Part shown: piece by piece, positions 25,631 to 34,249 of the stretch
Layout of the letters: each line of letters starts with the position of its first letter
Position numbering within the stretch: the stretch's first letter is position 1
Source: Fusibacter_A sp965140735
Lineage (GTDB): Bacteria; Bacillota; Clostridia; Peptostreptococcales; Acidaminobacteraceae
NCBI GenBank assembly: GCA_965140735.1
Contig: OZ223306.1
Location: 124,001 to 188,000, forward strand
DNA length: 64,000 nucleotides
Direction: 5' to 3'
Made by a program: the position numbers and the translations under genes
Notes under the pieces: generated by a model
What the model saw: the letters and a program-made list of their open reading frames with translations, nothing else
Databases searched by the model: none
What the model was told of the DNA's origin: nothing

Positions 25631-27082
25631 TCAGAAATTTATGGTAAAACGCATTCCAAGTGGATCAGCCATAGGCTCAAAATGATAACTTAGCCCTAGC
25701 ATATGCAAAATAGTGTCTGTAATATACAGTCCAAGGCCATTGCCACCTGTATTTCGGCTTCGAGACTCGTCAGGTCTGTAAAATGGTTCGTGGATCTTAA
25801 TCAGCTGATCTTTAGATAAGGGCTGGCATTCATTTTCTACAAAGAGTTGATTGTGCTTACAATATATTGTGAGATGGGCACCGGGTACAGTATATTGGAC
25901 TGCATTGGAAAAAACGTTGGATAGAGCCTTACCCAATAGCTTTGGAGGGGCTGTAATCTCGAAAGAAGTACTCCAATCTATCTGAATAGACAGCCCTTTA
26001 GCTCGAGCAATCATGATATAGGGTTCTAAAACGGTATTGCAGAAATTTTCAATAGAATCTGTTACGCCGTGTTCTCGCGTATCTTCAAGAGGAAATGTGA
26101 CTAAAAGATCACGCAACATAACGGATAGCTTATCTATCAGTGTTTTGCATTTAGGAAGCCATTCGTCATGGTTTTTGTACTTGCCTACCTGTAGAATCAT
26201 GTTATCCATAATAACACTCACAGCAGTAACCGGCGTTTTGAGTTCGTGAGAGGCAGCTCTTAAGAAATCCGTTTTAGTGCGCTCAGCGGCACTTACCTTT
26301 TGAAGTTCATCTTCAAGAGATTCTATCGTGTAGAGCAGATCGGCATAGAGTTCGTTCACATTGGCAGCTAATGTACCAATTTCATCTTTTGTATTGACTT
26401 CACATTTTGCATTTCGATCTAGTGCTTTCATTTTGCGCGTTTCATCAGAGATGGTTTTAATGGGATGTGTAATGGCACCTGCATAGAGCAGTGAAAAAAG
26501 TACAGCAACGATCACGCACATGAAGAGGGATATTGGCACCAGTGATATGATTACACCTACGGCTTCATCAACAGGGGCTAATGTGATGATTGCTGTGAGG
26601 TCTCCCGCCACACCATCCATTGTGAAGTTGCGCCTAGTTTCTATGGTTTTGGGGTCGGAAGCGGGTTTGCCAGATAGCGTACCCGTAAATGTATAAGTAA
26701 GTGTAGGGGCGTTTTCAGTTGATTGTGTCTTATTCCCAGCAGTGATCTCGATATGCGTTGTAGAATCACTGTTTTTTTGTGTCTCGTCACTTTCAGTAAT
26801 AAAACCGCTATTCCAAGTCAGTGCAGAGTAGGTGTTATCTCCTATATGAATGACTAAATTGGCTTGAAGGGCATCGGCATATTGTGCCATCAAATCTTTT
26901 ATTTCGCCTTTAGGTTTTGTCTGTAGTTTATCCACGAGAAGATCAATTTGCTCTGTGAGCTCTTTTTGCTTATAGCTTGTATAGGTTTTTGGCATAAGTA
27001 TGTAGATTAATCCGTTGGCTAATAAAGCAATTAAAATTAAAAGCATTAAAGTGTATAAGAACGTTTTGGGAAATAATTTCAC
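25631..27082 (-). CDS. Sensor histidine kinase with extracellular domain
   Basis: 483 residues. Helix 1 (~8-30), an extracellular segment of ~150 residues rich in S/T, helix 2 (~178-205), HAMP, then H-box 'RAASHELKTPVTAVSVIMDN', N-box 'ALSNVFSNAVQYT' and G-box 'NGLGLYITDTIL'. The ATP-binding part is compact. The start overlaps the response regulator stop by 4 bases (ATGA type). Likely senses something at the cell surface and controls the M1-ABC operon directly downstream. Confidence 0.92.
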   Translation of the reverse strand: MKLFPKTFLYTLMLLILIALLANGLIYILMPKTYTSYKQKELTEQIDLLVDKLQTKPKGEIKDLMAQYADALQANLVIHIGDNTYSALTWNSGFITESDETQKNSDSTTHIEITAGNKTQSTENAPTLTYTFTGTLSGKPASDPKTIETRRNFTMDGVAGDLTAIITLAPVDEAVGVIISLVPISLFMCVIVAVLFSLLYAGAITHPIKTISDETRKMKALDRNAKCEVNTKDEIGTLAANVNELYADLLYTIESLEDELQKVSAAERTKTDFLRAASHELKTPVTAVSVIMDNMILQVGKYKNHDEWLPKCKTLIDKLSVMLRDLLVTFPLEDTREHGVTDSIENFCNTVLEPYIMIARAKGLSIQIDWSTSFEITAPPKLLGKALSNVFSNAVQYTVPGAHLTIYCKHNQLFVENECQPLSKDQLIKIHEPFYRPDESRSRNTGGNGLGLYITDTILHMLGLSYHFEPMADPLGMRFTINF

Positions 27083-27741
27083 TTTTTAGCCTCCAATTTA
27101 TAACCTATTCCAGTTACTGTGGCAATACAGTCAAGTTTGAGTTTTTTACGCAAGTTTTTGATGTGGGAATCCACTGTTCTATCCAGAACAGGTTTGTCTT
27201 CTCCCCAGAGTTCATCTAGAATACGTTCTCTTGAAAGCACTTTGCCTTTATGTTCGATTAACAATTGCAAAAGCAGAACCTCTTTTGGTGTAATGTCAAT
27301 GGCACCGTCTTTGTCTTCTGCGGTGAAGCCGTTAAAGTCCACTATGACATCATTGTGTTGCCACATAGAGGTGATATCACTTGGCTGTGTTCGGCGAAGC
27401 AGAGCTTCAACACGTTTTTTCAGTAGGACAATTGAAAAGGGTTTTGTGACGTAATCGTCAGCCATGCCATCAAAACTTGCAATTTGTGTATATTCATCCT
27501 CTATAGCCGTGAGCATAATCACAGGGACAGCGCTACACTTGCGCAGTTCATAAAGGAATGAAAGCCCTGTGCGTTTTGGAAGCATAACATCTAGCAGAAT
27601 TAAATCATAGGTGTTCTTTAGTGCTAGATTGAGTGCATGTTCACCATCATAGACAGGTGTCACCTCGTAACCTGCTTCCTTAAAATATTCACAGATACCT
27701 TCACTTGTATCTAAATCGTCTTCAACAACAAGAAGCTTCAT
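27079..27741 (-). CDS. OmpR/PhoB-family response regulator
   Basis: 220 residues. Receiver acidic residues 'VVEDDLDTSEG', phospho-acceptor D51 in 'LILLDVMLPKRTG', K101 in 'YVTKPFS'. Winged helix with 'DRTVDSHIKNLRKKL' and 'GIGYKLE'. AAGGAG precedes the ATG. Probable target: its own genes and the ABC-M1 operon that follows on the same strand. Confidence 0.95.
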   Translation of the reverse strand: MKLLVVEDDLDTSEGICEYFKEAGYEVTPVYDGEHALNLALKNTYDLILLDVMLPKRTGLSFLYELRKCSAVPVIMLTAIEDEYTQIASFDGMADDYVTKPFSIVLLKKRVEALLRRTQPSDITSMWQHNDVIVDFNGFTAEDKDGAIDITPKEVLLLQLLIEHKGKVLSRERILDELWGEDKPVLDRTVDSHIKNLRKKLKLDCIATVTGIGYKLEAKK

Positions 27742-27850
27742 ATAAAAATCTCCTTTACCAGATATTTATTCTATAAAACGATATTATCACGAAGATATGA
27801 AGAGGGTATGGAATTGACATCAAAATGCATCTCTAAATCATCAGAGCGTG

Positions 27851-29062
27851 TTAGCTAAGTTCTAAAATTCTCATTGAAATCTCATAAGCAAAAATTTTAT
27901 GACTGTCATTCAAATCCACTTGGAGTAATTCAGAGATTTTATTCATTCTATAAAAATACGTACTTTTGTGTATGTTCAAAAATCTGGAAACTTTGTGAAC
28001 CGCACGGTCATTTTTTAAATAGGCCCATAGGGTAGGCAGATATTCGGTATTATTGATCTGATCATACGCTTTTAGATACTTAATATCAGGATGGATGATT
28101 GAATCTAATTGCAATAGGGTTTGCTTGTGAAGTGCGAGGCACTTTAAGCAATTTTCTTCAAAATACAAAATGGGATTAATACAATCTTTAATTTGAATAT
28201 CCAAAAGACCTTTGGCTTGATTATAATAGACGGATGTCTGTAGAATATCTGTATATTCATAGCTTACACCTATTCGCATCTGATTCATATTGAGAAAGTT
28301 TATTAAACGCGCTTCTTCATCGTGTTCAAAAAGGGCTTTCTCTTTTCTTGAGACCAAGAGTACAAATTTGCCTTTATAATAAGAAACCATGCTGTTGGAC
28401 ATGATCGTGATGAGGTGTTCCATAATCAAGTGTCTACTAACATTTAAACTGTGGTCAATATGCTCTGAAAATACAATGATTCTATAGTAATCTAACGGCT
28501 TTCTGCCAAGTGAGCTGTATATTTTAATAGTGGATTCTAAATCGTTAAAATTGCCGTTGAGCAGTTCTGACATAAAATACTCGTATTTAAACCCTCCCTT
28601 ATTCGTAAAGATATCCGCTTTTTGCATTTCCAATGAGATCATTTGGCTAAAAATTTCCACGAAATGAAAATCGGATTCACTAAATGGCCTAATGTTTCCG
28701 ATTACACAGATATACCCCACAACTGATTTTTTTATTCGCACACTACAGAACATAAATTTGGTGTTCCAGTCCTCTCTTTCAGATATAAAGGGCAGATGTT
28801 CTTTATATAATTTGGAGACAATTTTTTTGTCATATAAGGTCATAATGCCATTTTTATTTAAAGACAATTTATTGTTTCGCAGTTCGAAATCAGTTTGGTT
28901 ATTATGATTTTTAGAACCTTCCAGTATGGTGAAATTCGTATCGCAAAGGACTATAGGATTTTCAAGGTATAGAGAGGCCACTTGCACCAAACCACCTAAT
29001 CCAGTACCGTTTACCAGTGAACGAAATAGTTCAGAAGTTGTTTCATCTGTAAAAAAATTCAT
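27851..29062 (-). CDS. PucR/CdaR-type transcriptional regulator
   Basis: 403 residues. An N-terminal sensor region with GAF-like features ('VALCDTNF'-like segment 'NPIVLCDTNFTILEG', 'VVGYICVIGNIRPFSESDFHFVE') precedes a diverged GGDEF-like middle and a C-terminal PucR HTH (HTH_30): 'WAYLKNDRAVHKVSRFLNIH' followed by 'KSTYFYRMNKISELLQVDL'. These activators often respond to purine or other small molecules. It diverges from the flavin reductase gene at 29263 across 200 bases, so that gene is the likely target. Confidence 0.88.
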   Translation of the reverse strand: MNFFTDETTSELFRSLVNGTGLGGLVQVASLYLENPIVLCDTNFTILEGSKNHNNQTDFELRNNKLSLNKNGIMTLYDKKIVSKLYKEHLPFISEREDWNTKFMFCSVRIKKSVVGYICVIGNIRPFSESDFHFVEIFSQMISLEMQKADIFTNKGGFKYEYFMSELLNGNFNDLESTIKIYSSLGRKPLDYYRIIVFSEHIDHSLNVSRHLIMEHLITIMSNSMVSYYKGKFVLLVSRKEKALFEHDEEARLINFLNMNQMRIGVSYEYTDILQTSVYYNQAKGLLDIQIKDCINPILYFEENCLKCLALHKQTLLQLDSIIHPDIKYLKAYDQINNTEYLPTLWAYLKNDRAVHKVSRFLNIHKSTYFYRMNKISELLQVDLNDSHKIFAYEISMRILELS

Positions 29063-29262
29063 GTGGATTCCTTTCAGTAGGGCGATTGAATTTTAATTCA
29101 AGTTCAATAGACATAAATCCTATATGTTTTGATTTTGGTTCAATCACTTTTAAGCTTGGGTTTGTTATAATCATAGTGAATTGGAAAGATTGACGTCAAA
29201 TTTCTTCACATATTTTCTATTTATATTATAATCTAATCTACGTTAAAAGGGGAGGCATTACA

Positions 29263-31239
29263 ATGCAAAAATTTCCAAAGTTATTTGAACCGTTGAAGGT
29301 CAATAAGTTTCAGTACCGAAATAGAATCGTCAGTGCTCCTATGGCATTAGCCTTTGTCGTTCAGGCAGAAGAAGCACGTGAAAAATCTTACCAAAAGATA
29401 GAAGTTATCGCCAAAGGGGGAAATGGTGCAGTAATCGTAGGTGAGTGTAATATTAATTTCAAGGATGCTAATCGTATCCCATTTCGTCCAGTAGATTTTT
29501 CACTTCGCTCTGGAGAGGATTTTGAACTTATTAAAGAGTACCCTAGAAGGATCAAAAAACATGGGGCAGTTGCTTTGATTGAACTGGTTCACCCAGGGAC
29601 AGAAAAAATGCCGTTTGGACCAGGAGAAGAAACCATAGGCCCCAACGATGAAGTCATGCCAAATGGTGTAAAAGCGCGTGCGATGAATGCTGACGATATG
29701 GAACGTATCGCAAATGATTTCGCAAATGCGGCTGCATATATGAAAGATGCTGGCTTTGATGGCGTATTAATTCACGGTGGACATGGCTTTTTATTGACTC
29801 AATTTTTATCGCCTTTATTAAATCATAGAACGGATGAATATGGTGGTTCTTTTGAAAATAGAGTTAGATTGCCGATCCGTATTTTAAAAACAATTCGTGA
29901 AGCCGTGGGACCTGAGTTTATTATTGAGCTTCGTGTGAGTGGCAGTGATCATAAAGAAGGCGGTATCACACCAGAAGAAACAGGTGAATTTTGCCATAGG
30001 CTAGAAGGTATTGTTGATTCTATACATGTTTCCAGCGGGATTTACTATGAACCTGTCGAAACACATAATGTCAGTTCTATGTTCGTAGAGCATGGCTGTA
30101 ATGCTGAAATTTCTGCTACCATCAAAAAATATACGAATTTGCCTGTTGGTGTGGTAGGAGGGATCAATTCTCCGAAGCTCGCAGAAGAGATTATAGAAAA
30201 GGGAAAAGCTGATTTTGTTATTATGGGACGACAAATGCTTGCTGACCCCGAATTTGCAAATAAAGCAAAGGCAGGGCATGAAGATCAGATACGCCAATGT
30301 CTTCGTTGTTACAAGTGTTTTCCCGGTTCTCCTGAAGGTGGATATGATGATATTCCATATACCAGTACAGAACTTGCTAAAATAGTGGGGCAGTGTAGTA
30401 TAAATCCAAGAGCAGGATTGCCTTTTGATTCTGATGAAGTTTCAAATGCTGAAGTTTCCAAAAAAGTCATCGTGGTTGGTGGCGGTGCAGCTGGGATGCA
30501 AGCTGCCATAGATTTATGTGACAGAGGTCATCAAGTCACTTTGGCAGAAAAATCAAGTAAATTAGGGGGATTACTCTATTTTACAGATGTAGATATTGAT
30601 AAACCAGATTTAAGAGCCTTCAAGAATCTCTTGATAAGAGAAGTTGAGCGTAGAGAAATACAAGTGGCATTAAATACTGAGGTCACGCCAGATTACATCA
30701 AAACATTTGAACCAGAAGCGATTATTCTTGCAACAGGCTCTTTGCCGACGACGCCTTCTATACCTGGAATAGAAAAGGCTTTTCAAGCTATGGTGGTTTA
30801 TGATCAAACCGTGACACTTGGAAAAAATATCGTCATGATCGGTGGAGGCCTTGTGGGTTGTGAAACTGGCCTATTTCTTGCCAAAACAGGGCATCATGTA
30901 ACGGTTGTAGAGATGTTGCCACGTATAGCCAATGATTCTTTTGGCATGTACAGAGAAGCTTTAGTGCTTGAAATGGAAAAGAGTAATATGATCACTTATG
31001 TAAAAACCAAGTGCTTAGAAATCTTGGATGGTGGTGTGCGCATAGAAGAAGAGGGAAAAGGTGAAACTCAGCTGATTGCCGATACGGTTTTATATGCACT
31101 GGGGATGAAATCTGTAAGTGCAACTGATCTTAAAGCATCTGCAGGGGATATTCCAGTCTTTGAAATAGGGGATTGCATAGTACCGGGTAAAATTGATTCC
31201 GCTGTAAAGACGGCCTATCTCACAGCGCTAGAAGTATAA
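29263..31239 (+). CDS. NADH:flavin oxidoreductase, BaiCD/FadH/enoate reductase-like
   Basis: 658 residues in the three-domain plan of 2,4-dienoyl-CoA reductase and bile-acid BaiCD/BaiH: an OYE-type FMN barrel (1-~335), a [4Fe-4S] site from 'RQCLRCYKC' plus 'GQCSINP' further on, and FAD/NAD(P)H domains 'VIVVGGGAAGMQAAIDL' and 'IVMIGGGLVGCETGLFL'. 'HGGHGFLLTQFLSPLLNHRTD' holds the barrel catalytic residues. The cysteine loop has an insertion of about 25 residues before the fourth Cys compared with FadH. It reduces activated C=C bonds with NAD(P)H; the substrate is unknown. GGGGAGG precedes the ATG; divergent from a PucR regulator. Confidence 0.92.
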   Translation: MQKFPKLFEPLKVNKFQYRNRIVSAPMALAFVVQAEEAREKSYQKIEVIAKGGNGAVIVGECNINFKDANRIPFRPVDFSLRSGEDFELIKEYPRRIKKHGAVALIELVHPGTEKMPFGPGEETIGPNDEVMPNGVKARAMNADDMERIANDFANAAAYMKDAGFDGVLIHGGHGFLLTQFLSPLLNHRTDEYGGSFENRVRLPIRILKTIREAVGPEFIIELRVSGSDHKEGGITPEETGEFCHRLEGIVDSIHVSSGIYYEPVETHNVSSMFVEHGCNAEISATIKKYTNLPVGVVGGINSPKLAEEIIEKGKADFVIMGRQMLADPEFANKAKAGHEDQIRQCLRCYKCFPGSPEGGYDDIPYTSTELAKIVGQCSINPRAGLPFDSDEVSNAEVSKKVIVVGGGAAGMQAAIDLCDRGHQVTLAEKSSKLGGLLYFTDVDIDKPDLRAFKNLLIREVERREIQVALNTEVTPDYIKTFEPEAIILATGSLPTTPSIPGIEKAFQAMVVYDQTVTLGKNIVMIGGGLVGCETGLFLAKTGHHVTVVEMLPRIANDSFGMYREALVLEMEKSNMITYVKTKCLEILDGGVRIEEEGKGETQLIADTVLYALGMKSVSATDLKASAGDIPVFEIGDCIVPGKIDSAVKTAYLTALEV

Positions 31240-31297
31240 AAGCCGATCAAAAAATAGGCAATGGGGTTGATCTAATAGTCGAATTAGGTATTCATCA

Positions 31298-31326
31298 TTG
31301 ACAAAATACACAAATATGGATAGTAT
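31298..31326 (+). promoter_or_regulatory. Promoter of the SLH-esterase gene
   Basis: TTGACA (31298-31303), 17-base spacer, TAGTAT (31321-31326). The transcript would start near 31333, leaving a leader of about 130 bases. Confidence 0.7.
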
Positions 31327-31372
31327 GTAGATATAATATCTATATTTGTTGGATTGTGACTGTACGACAGGC

Positions 31373-31422
31373 AAGACCAGAATGAAACTCATGTGTGGGG
31401 TTCATCTTGGTCTTTTTTTGTG
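31373..31422 (+). terminator. Leader hairpin with T-run before the SLH-esterase (possible attenuator)
   Basis: AAGACCAGAATGAAAC faces GTTCATCTTGGTCTT and is followed by seven T. It lies downstream of the promoter at 31298 and upstream of the gene, so it would end transcription early unless relieved. No known riboswitch class is recognised upstream of it. Confidence 0.6.
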
Positions 31423-31461
31423 CAACTAATTTCGATGGGAGATTAATGAGGAGGAATGAAG

Positions 31462-33138
31462 ATGAATCAAAAGCAGGGGAAAATTTTTAAACGTATGATC
31501 TCTTTTATGTTTTCGGCGACTTTGGTCATTGGTCTATGCTTCAGCAGTATCGTTGCGTATGCTGGGAATGAGGCGGCTAAAGACTATGCTGGAAGATGGT
31601 CTGAGGACGTGATACAGAAATGGGTTGATAAAGGTGTATTAGGGGTTGATACGAACTTATTCAAACCAGCAGAAGTCATTACGAACCAAGAGTTCAATAC
31701 GATGTTTTCTGCTATGTTAAACAAAGATGAGCCGCTTTTATCGGATCGCGAAACATCTCGTTTTGAGGTTGCAGAGGTATTAGCTAAATATCTTGGGATA
31801 ACAAGTGAGGGAAAAGTCGTATTTAAAGATAAGGCTGATTTTAATCAGAATCAACTTCAAGCTGTTCAAGCATTGGTCAATTACGGCATCGTAAGTGGTT
31901 TTCCAGATGGAAATTTTCATGGCGAAGAGGGGTTAACACGTGAGCAAGCGCTTGTACTTATTGATCGTGTATATCAGTATGTCAATGCTTATAAAGTTAC
32001 GGCTCAAACCAGTGTTGAGGATTTAGGCCTTATGGTAAACGCATTATCGTATGATGTTGGAGAATCCATATCTGAATCCGACTTGTCAGACTTGAAATTC
32101 AACATCACGTTCATCATTGCACCTAACCCTTGGTTACAAGAAACTGAAAATAAAATTCAAACTGCTAAAATTACAGAGACTACATTAGAAAACGGCAAAC
32201 TCAATGTCAAATTTGAGCCAACAAATTATTCAAGCCTAATCAATGTAATTGTCGATTGTACAAATGACAAATTAGACAGTGTAAAGGGCAGATTTGCAGT
32301 TGAAACGCCAATCGTAGATGATTTCAAGATGAATACGTATACTTCAAGTGAGGGTACGGTGATCAAGTACTGGCTGTACACACCTAAAGATTCTGCTGGA
32401 AGTGTGCCGTTAATGGTCTGGGAGCACGGTGGTGGTGAAGTGCTCAGCAGTTCATTTGAAGGGGCTAATCTAGTGGCAAATAGGGGCGCAGTCTCTTGGA
32501 TTGAAAATGGCTATGAAACAGCTGTTCTATCTGTTCAGTATCCTGAAAATTATGCCTTTGAAATTACAGAGAATCCTGAGCAATTTAAAATGATGAAAGC
32601 TTATAATGTGGCTAAGTTTGAATTGATTTCTCAACTGATAGATGATGGTATTGTGGATAAGCAAAGAGTTTATATTTCTGGTGCGTCTTCTGGTGGCGGT
32701 GGTGCAGTGAGATTTGTCATGCAATACCCAGATTTATTTGCAGGTGGTTTGTTGATGTGTACAAAGGATACTTTAGTACCAATGTCCTTGAAGTACGACT
32801 TGGCTTATAAACTGGAGAATAAAGAAGATTTAAGAATTACTCAAGAAGAATACGATGCAAGTTATGCTGATGCATTATCTGAATTAAAGGGTAATGACAT
32901 AACGAATGTACCGTTATGGATTGTACATGCAGAAAACGATCAAGTATGCACAAGCTATACCTCAAAGATGCTTTATGATGCACTTAATGAGCTAGGCGCC
33001 CAAGGGAACCATTTGACCTTATATTCAGATGATGAAATGGAAGCCATGGGTGTGCATACGATTTATCATGGTGTGTGGACGCCTACACTACACAATATGG
33101 AAATCATGGACTGGGTATACGACCAAGTCAAAAAATAA
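31462..33138 (+). CDS. S-layer-homology-anchored esterase/peptidase (alpha/beta hydrolase)
   Basis: 558 residues from ATG 31462 (AGGAGG 7 bases upstream; ATG 31456 is too close). Signal peptide ends near AYA-GN (residue ~35). Two SLH repeats follow (~40-90 and ~122-175; the second has 'GIVSGFPDGNFHGEEGLTRE'), which bind cell-wall polymers, then a beta-rich linker. The catalytic domain has an oxyanion segment 'VWEHGGGE', Ser409 in 'SGASSGGGG', Asp in 'VHAENDQVC' and His in 'LHNMEIMDW'. It should be a wall-attached secreted esterase or PHB-depolymerase-like hydrolase; substrate unknown. Confidence 0.88.
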   Translation: MNQKQGKIFKRMISFMFSATLVIGLCFSSIVAYAGNEAAKDYAGRWSEDVIQKWVDKGVLGVDTNLFKPAEVITNQEFNTMFSAMLNKDEPLLSDRETSRFEVAEVLAKYLGITSEGKVVFKDKADFNQNQLQAVQALVNYGIVSGFPDGNFHGEEGLTREQALVLIDRVYQYVNAYKVTAQTSVEDLGLMVNALSYDVGESISESDLSDLKFNITFIIAPNPWLQETENKIQTAKITETTLENGKLNVKFEPTNYSSLINVIVDCTNDKLDSVKGRFAVETPIVDDFKMNTYTSSEGTVIKYWLYTPKDSAGSVPLMVWEHGGGEVLSSSFEGANLVANRGAVSWIENGYETAVLSVQYPENYAFEITENPEQFKMMKAYNVAKFELISQLIDDGIVDKQRVYISGASSGGGGAVRFVMQYPDLFAGGLLMCTKDTLVPMSLKYDLAYKLENKEDLRITQEEYDASYADALSELKGNDITNVPLWIVHAENDQVCTSYTSKMLYDALNELGAQGNHLTLYSDDEMEAMGVHTIYHGVWTPTLHNMEIMDWVYDQVKK

Positions 33139-33151
33139 ACTGAATTTATTG

Positions 33152-33187
33152 AGTGCTGAGCAACTGACTTGCTCAGCACTTTTTTTA
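33152..33187 (+). terminator. Terminator of the SLH-esterase gene
   Basis: AGTGCTGAGCAA (33152-33163) pairs with TTGCTCAGCACT (33169-33180), followed by seven T. Confidence 0.9.
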
Positions 33188-33241
33188 TTGACAAAAGCGA
33201 CACAAATGTCGTATAATTTAAAAAAAACGACACTTGTGTCG
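33188..33241 (+). promoter_or_regulatory. TetR promoter with two operators
   Basis: TTGACA (33188-33193), 18 bases, TATAAT (33212-33217). One inverted repeat, CGACACAAATGTCG (33198-33211), fills the spacer; a perfect one, CGACACTTGTGTCG (33228-33241), follows the -10. Centres are 30 bases apart, about three helical turns. Clear autoregulation layout for the next gene. Confidence 0.85.
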
Positions 33242-33259
33242 GTGAAATAGGTGGCAATA

Positions 33260-33829
33260 ATGATAAACAAGGGCAATAAAACGAAACAATTCATCATAGA
33301 GAATGCCAGCGAGATATTCTCTAAAAAGGGCTATATTGCCGTTACTATGAAAGATATTTGTGAAAGTTGTCAAATGAGTAGAGGTGGCGTTTACGGGCAT
33401 TTTTCTTCAACGAAGGAAATCTTTATGATAATGCTTGACAATGATCTTAAACTAAATCGTTCAATAGTGGAAGAAAATATTCAGAAAAAGGTACCTGCCG
33501 TAAAAATCATAGATGCCTATTTTCAGCAGGAAATTAGCGCAATCTTTAGTGAACAAAGGGGATTGTATTTTGCAGTACATGAATTTGCATTTGCCGAGGT
33601 AGACCAAAGAGACCTTATGCGTCAAAGACTTAAAGCAAGTATTGATATTTTAGTGCTCATTTTTACGTATGGACAAGAAACAAAGGCATTTAAAAAGTTC
33701 GATAAGGAAGTCGTTGCAACACATATTATATACTTCATGGACAGCTTGAAGACGTCGGCTTCAATATTTACAATGCCCAAAGAAGAAATCACTAAACAAA
33801 TCGACTTGTTAAGAGCACTTATTATATAA
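33260..33829 (+). CDS. TetR/AcrR-family regulator
   Basis: 189 residues from ATG 33260 (AGGTGG 5 bases upstream; GTG 33251 would overlap that site). N-terminal HTH 'KTKQFIIENASEIFSKKGYI', 'AVTMKDICESCQMSRGGVYGHF'; the rest is the helical ligand-binding domain. Two palindromes overlap its promoter, so it represses itself and the GIY-YIG gene behind it. Ligand unknown. Confidence 0.92.
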   Translation: MINKGNKTKQFIIENASEIFSKKGYIAVTMKDICESCQMSRGGVYGHFSSTKEIFMIMLDNDLKLNRSIVEENIQKKVPAVKIIDAYFQQEISAIFSEQRGLYFAVHEFAFAEVDQRDLMRQRLKASIDILVLIFTYGQETKAFKKFDKEVVATHIIYFMDSLKTSASIFTMPKEEITKQIDLLRALII

Positions 33830-33844
33830 GAAATTGAGGTAATG

Positions 33845-34183
33845 ATGAAGATGAAATCTAAAAAAGAATTGAAAGAAAACTACAAAAACCATGAAATTAT
33901 TGGCGGTGTATATTGCATAGAATGTTCAGGGAATGGCAAGAGCTGGTTAAGGTCTGCCAAGGAAGTCCAAACGACTAAAAATCGCTTTTTATTTTCAATA
34001 TCGACAAATTCTTGCCCTGAAATGTGCATGCAGAAAGAATGGAAACAATACGGGGCTGAAACTTTTTCTTTTAAAGTTTTAGAGGAACTTAAAAAAGAGG
34101 AAATTCAGACAGATCGTGAGTTTAATGAAGATCTGAATGTTTTGCTAGAATTTTGGGCAATTAAATTAGGTTTATCAATTTAA
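33845..34183 (+). CDS. GIY-YIG-like domain protein
   Basis: About 112 residues. Three ATGs are possible (33842, 33845, 33851); 33845 has GAGG at 5 bases. 'IGGVYCIECSGNGKSWLRSAKE' occupies the GIY...YIG position but the YIG triplet is replaced (WLRSA), and 'MQKEWKQYGAETFSFKVLEEL' matches the following 'W..YG...F.F.VLEE' block of stand-alone GIY-YIG family proteins. With a key tyrosine changed, nuclease activity is doubtful. It is 15 bases after the TetR gene, likely the same transcript. Confidence 0.7.
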   Translation: MKMKSKKELKENYKNHEIIGGVYCIECSGNGKSWLRSAKEVQTTKNRFLFSISTNSCPEMCMQKEWKQYGAETFSFKVLEELKKEEIQTDREFNEDLNVLLEFWAIKLGLSI

Positions 34184-34210
34184 GTCAATGAATTTTTAAA
34201 TGCATCTGAA

Positions 34211-34248
34211 AGCCCTTAAGTGTGTAACGAAACACTTAAGGGCTTAAT
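34211..34248. terminator. Bidirectional terminator between GIY-YIG and amylase genes
   Basis: AGCCCTTAAGTGT pairs with ACACTTAAGGGCT over a short loop; it serves convergent genes. Confidence 0.8.
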
Positions 34249-34249
34249 T

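Noticed and set aside
31345..31380. mini-ykkC/guanidine-type element (ACGA hairpin) before the SLH-esterase
   Set aside because: Only one small CTGT-ACG-ACAG hairpin is present; the class needs two ACGR stem-loops with specific closing pairs.
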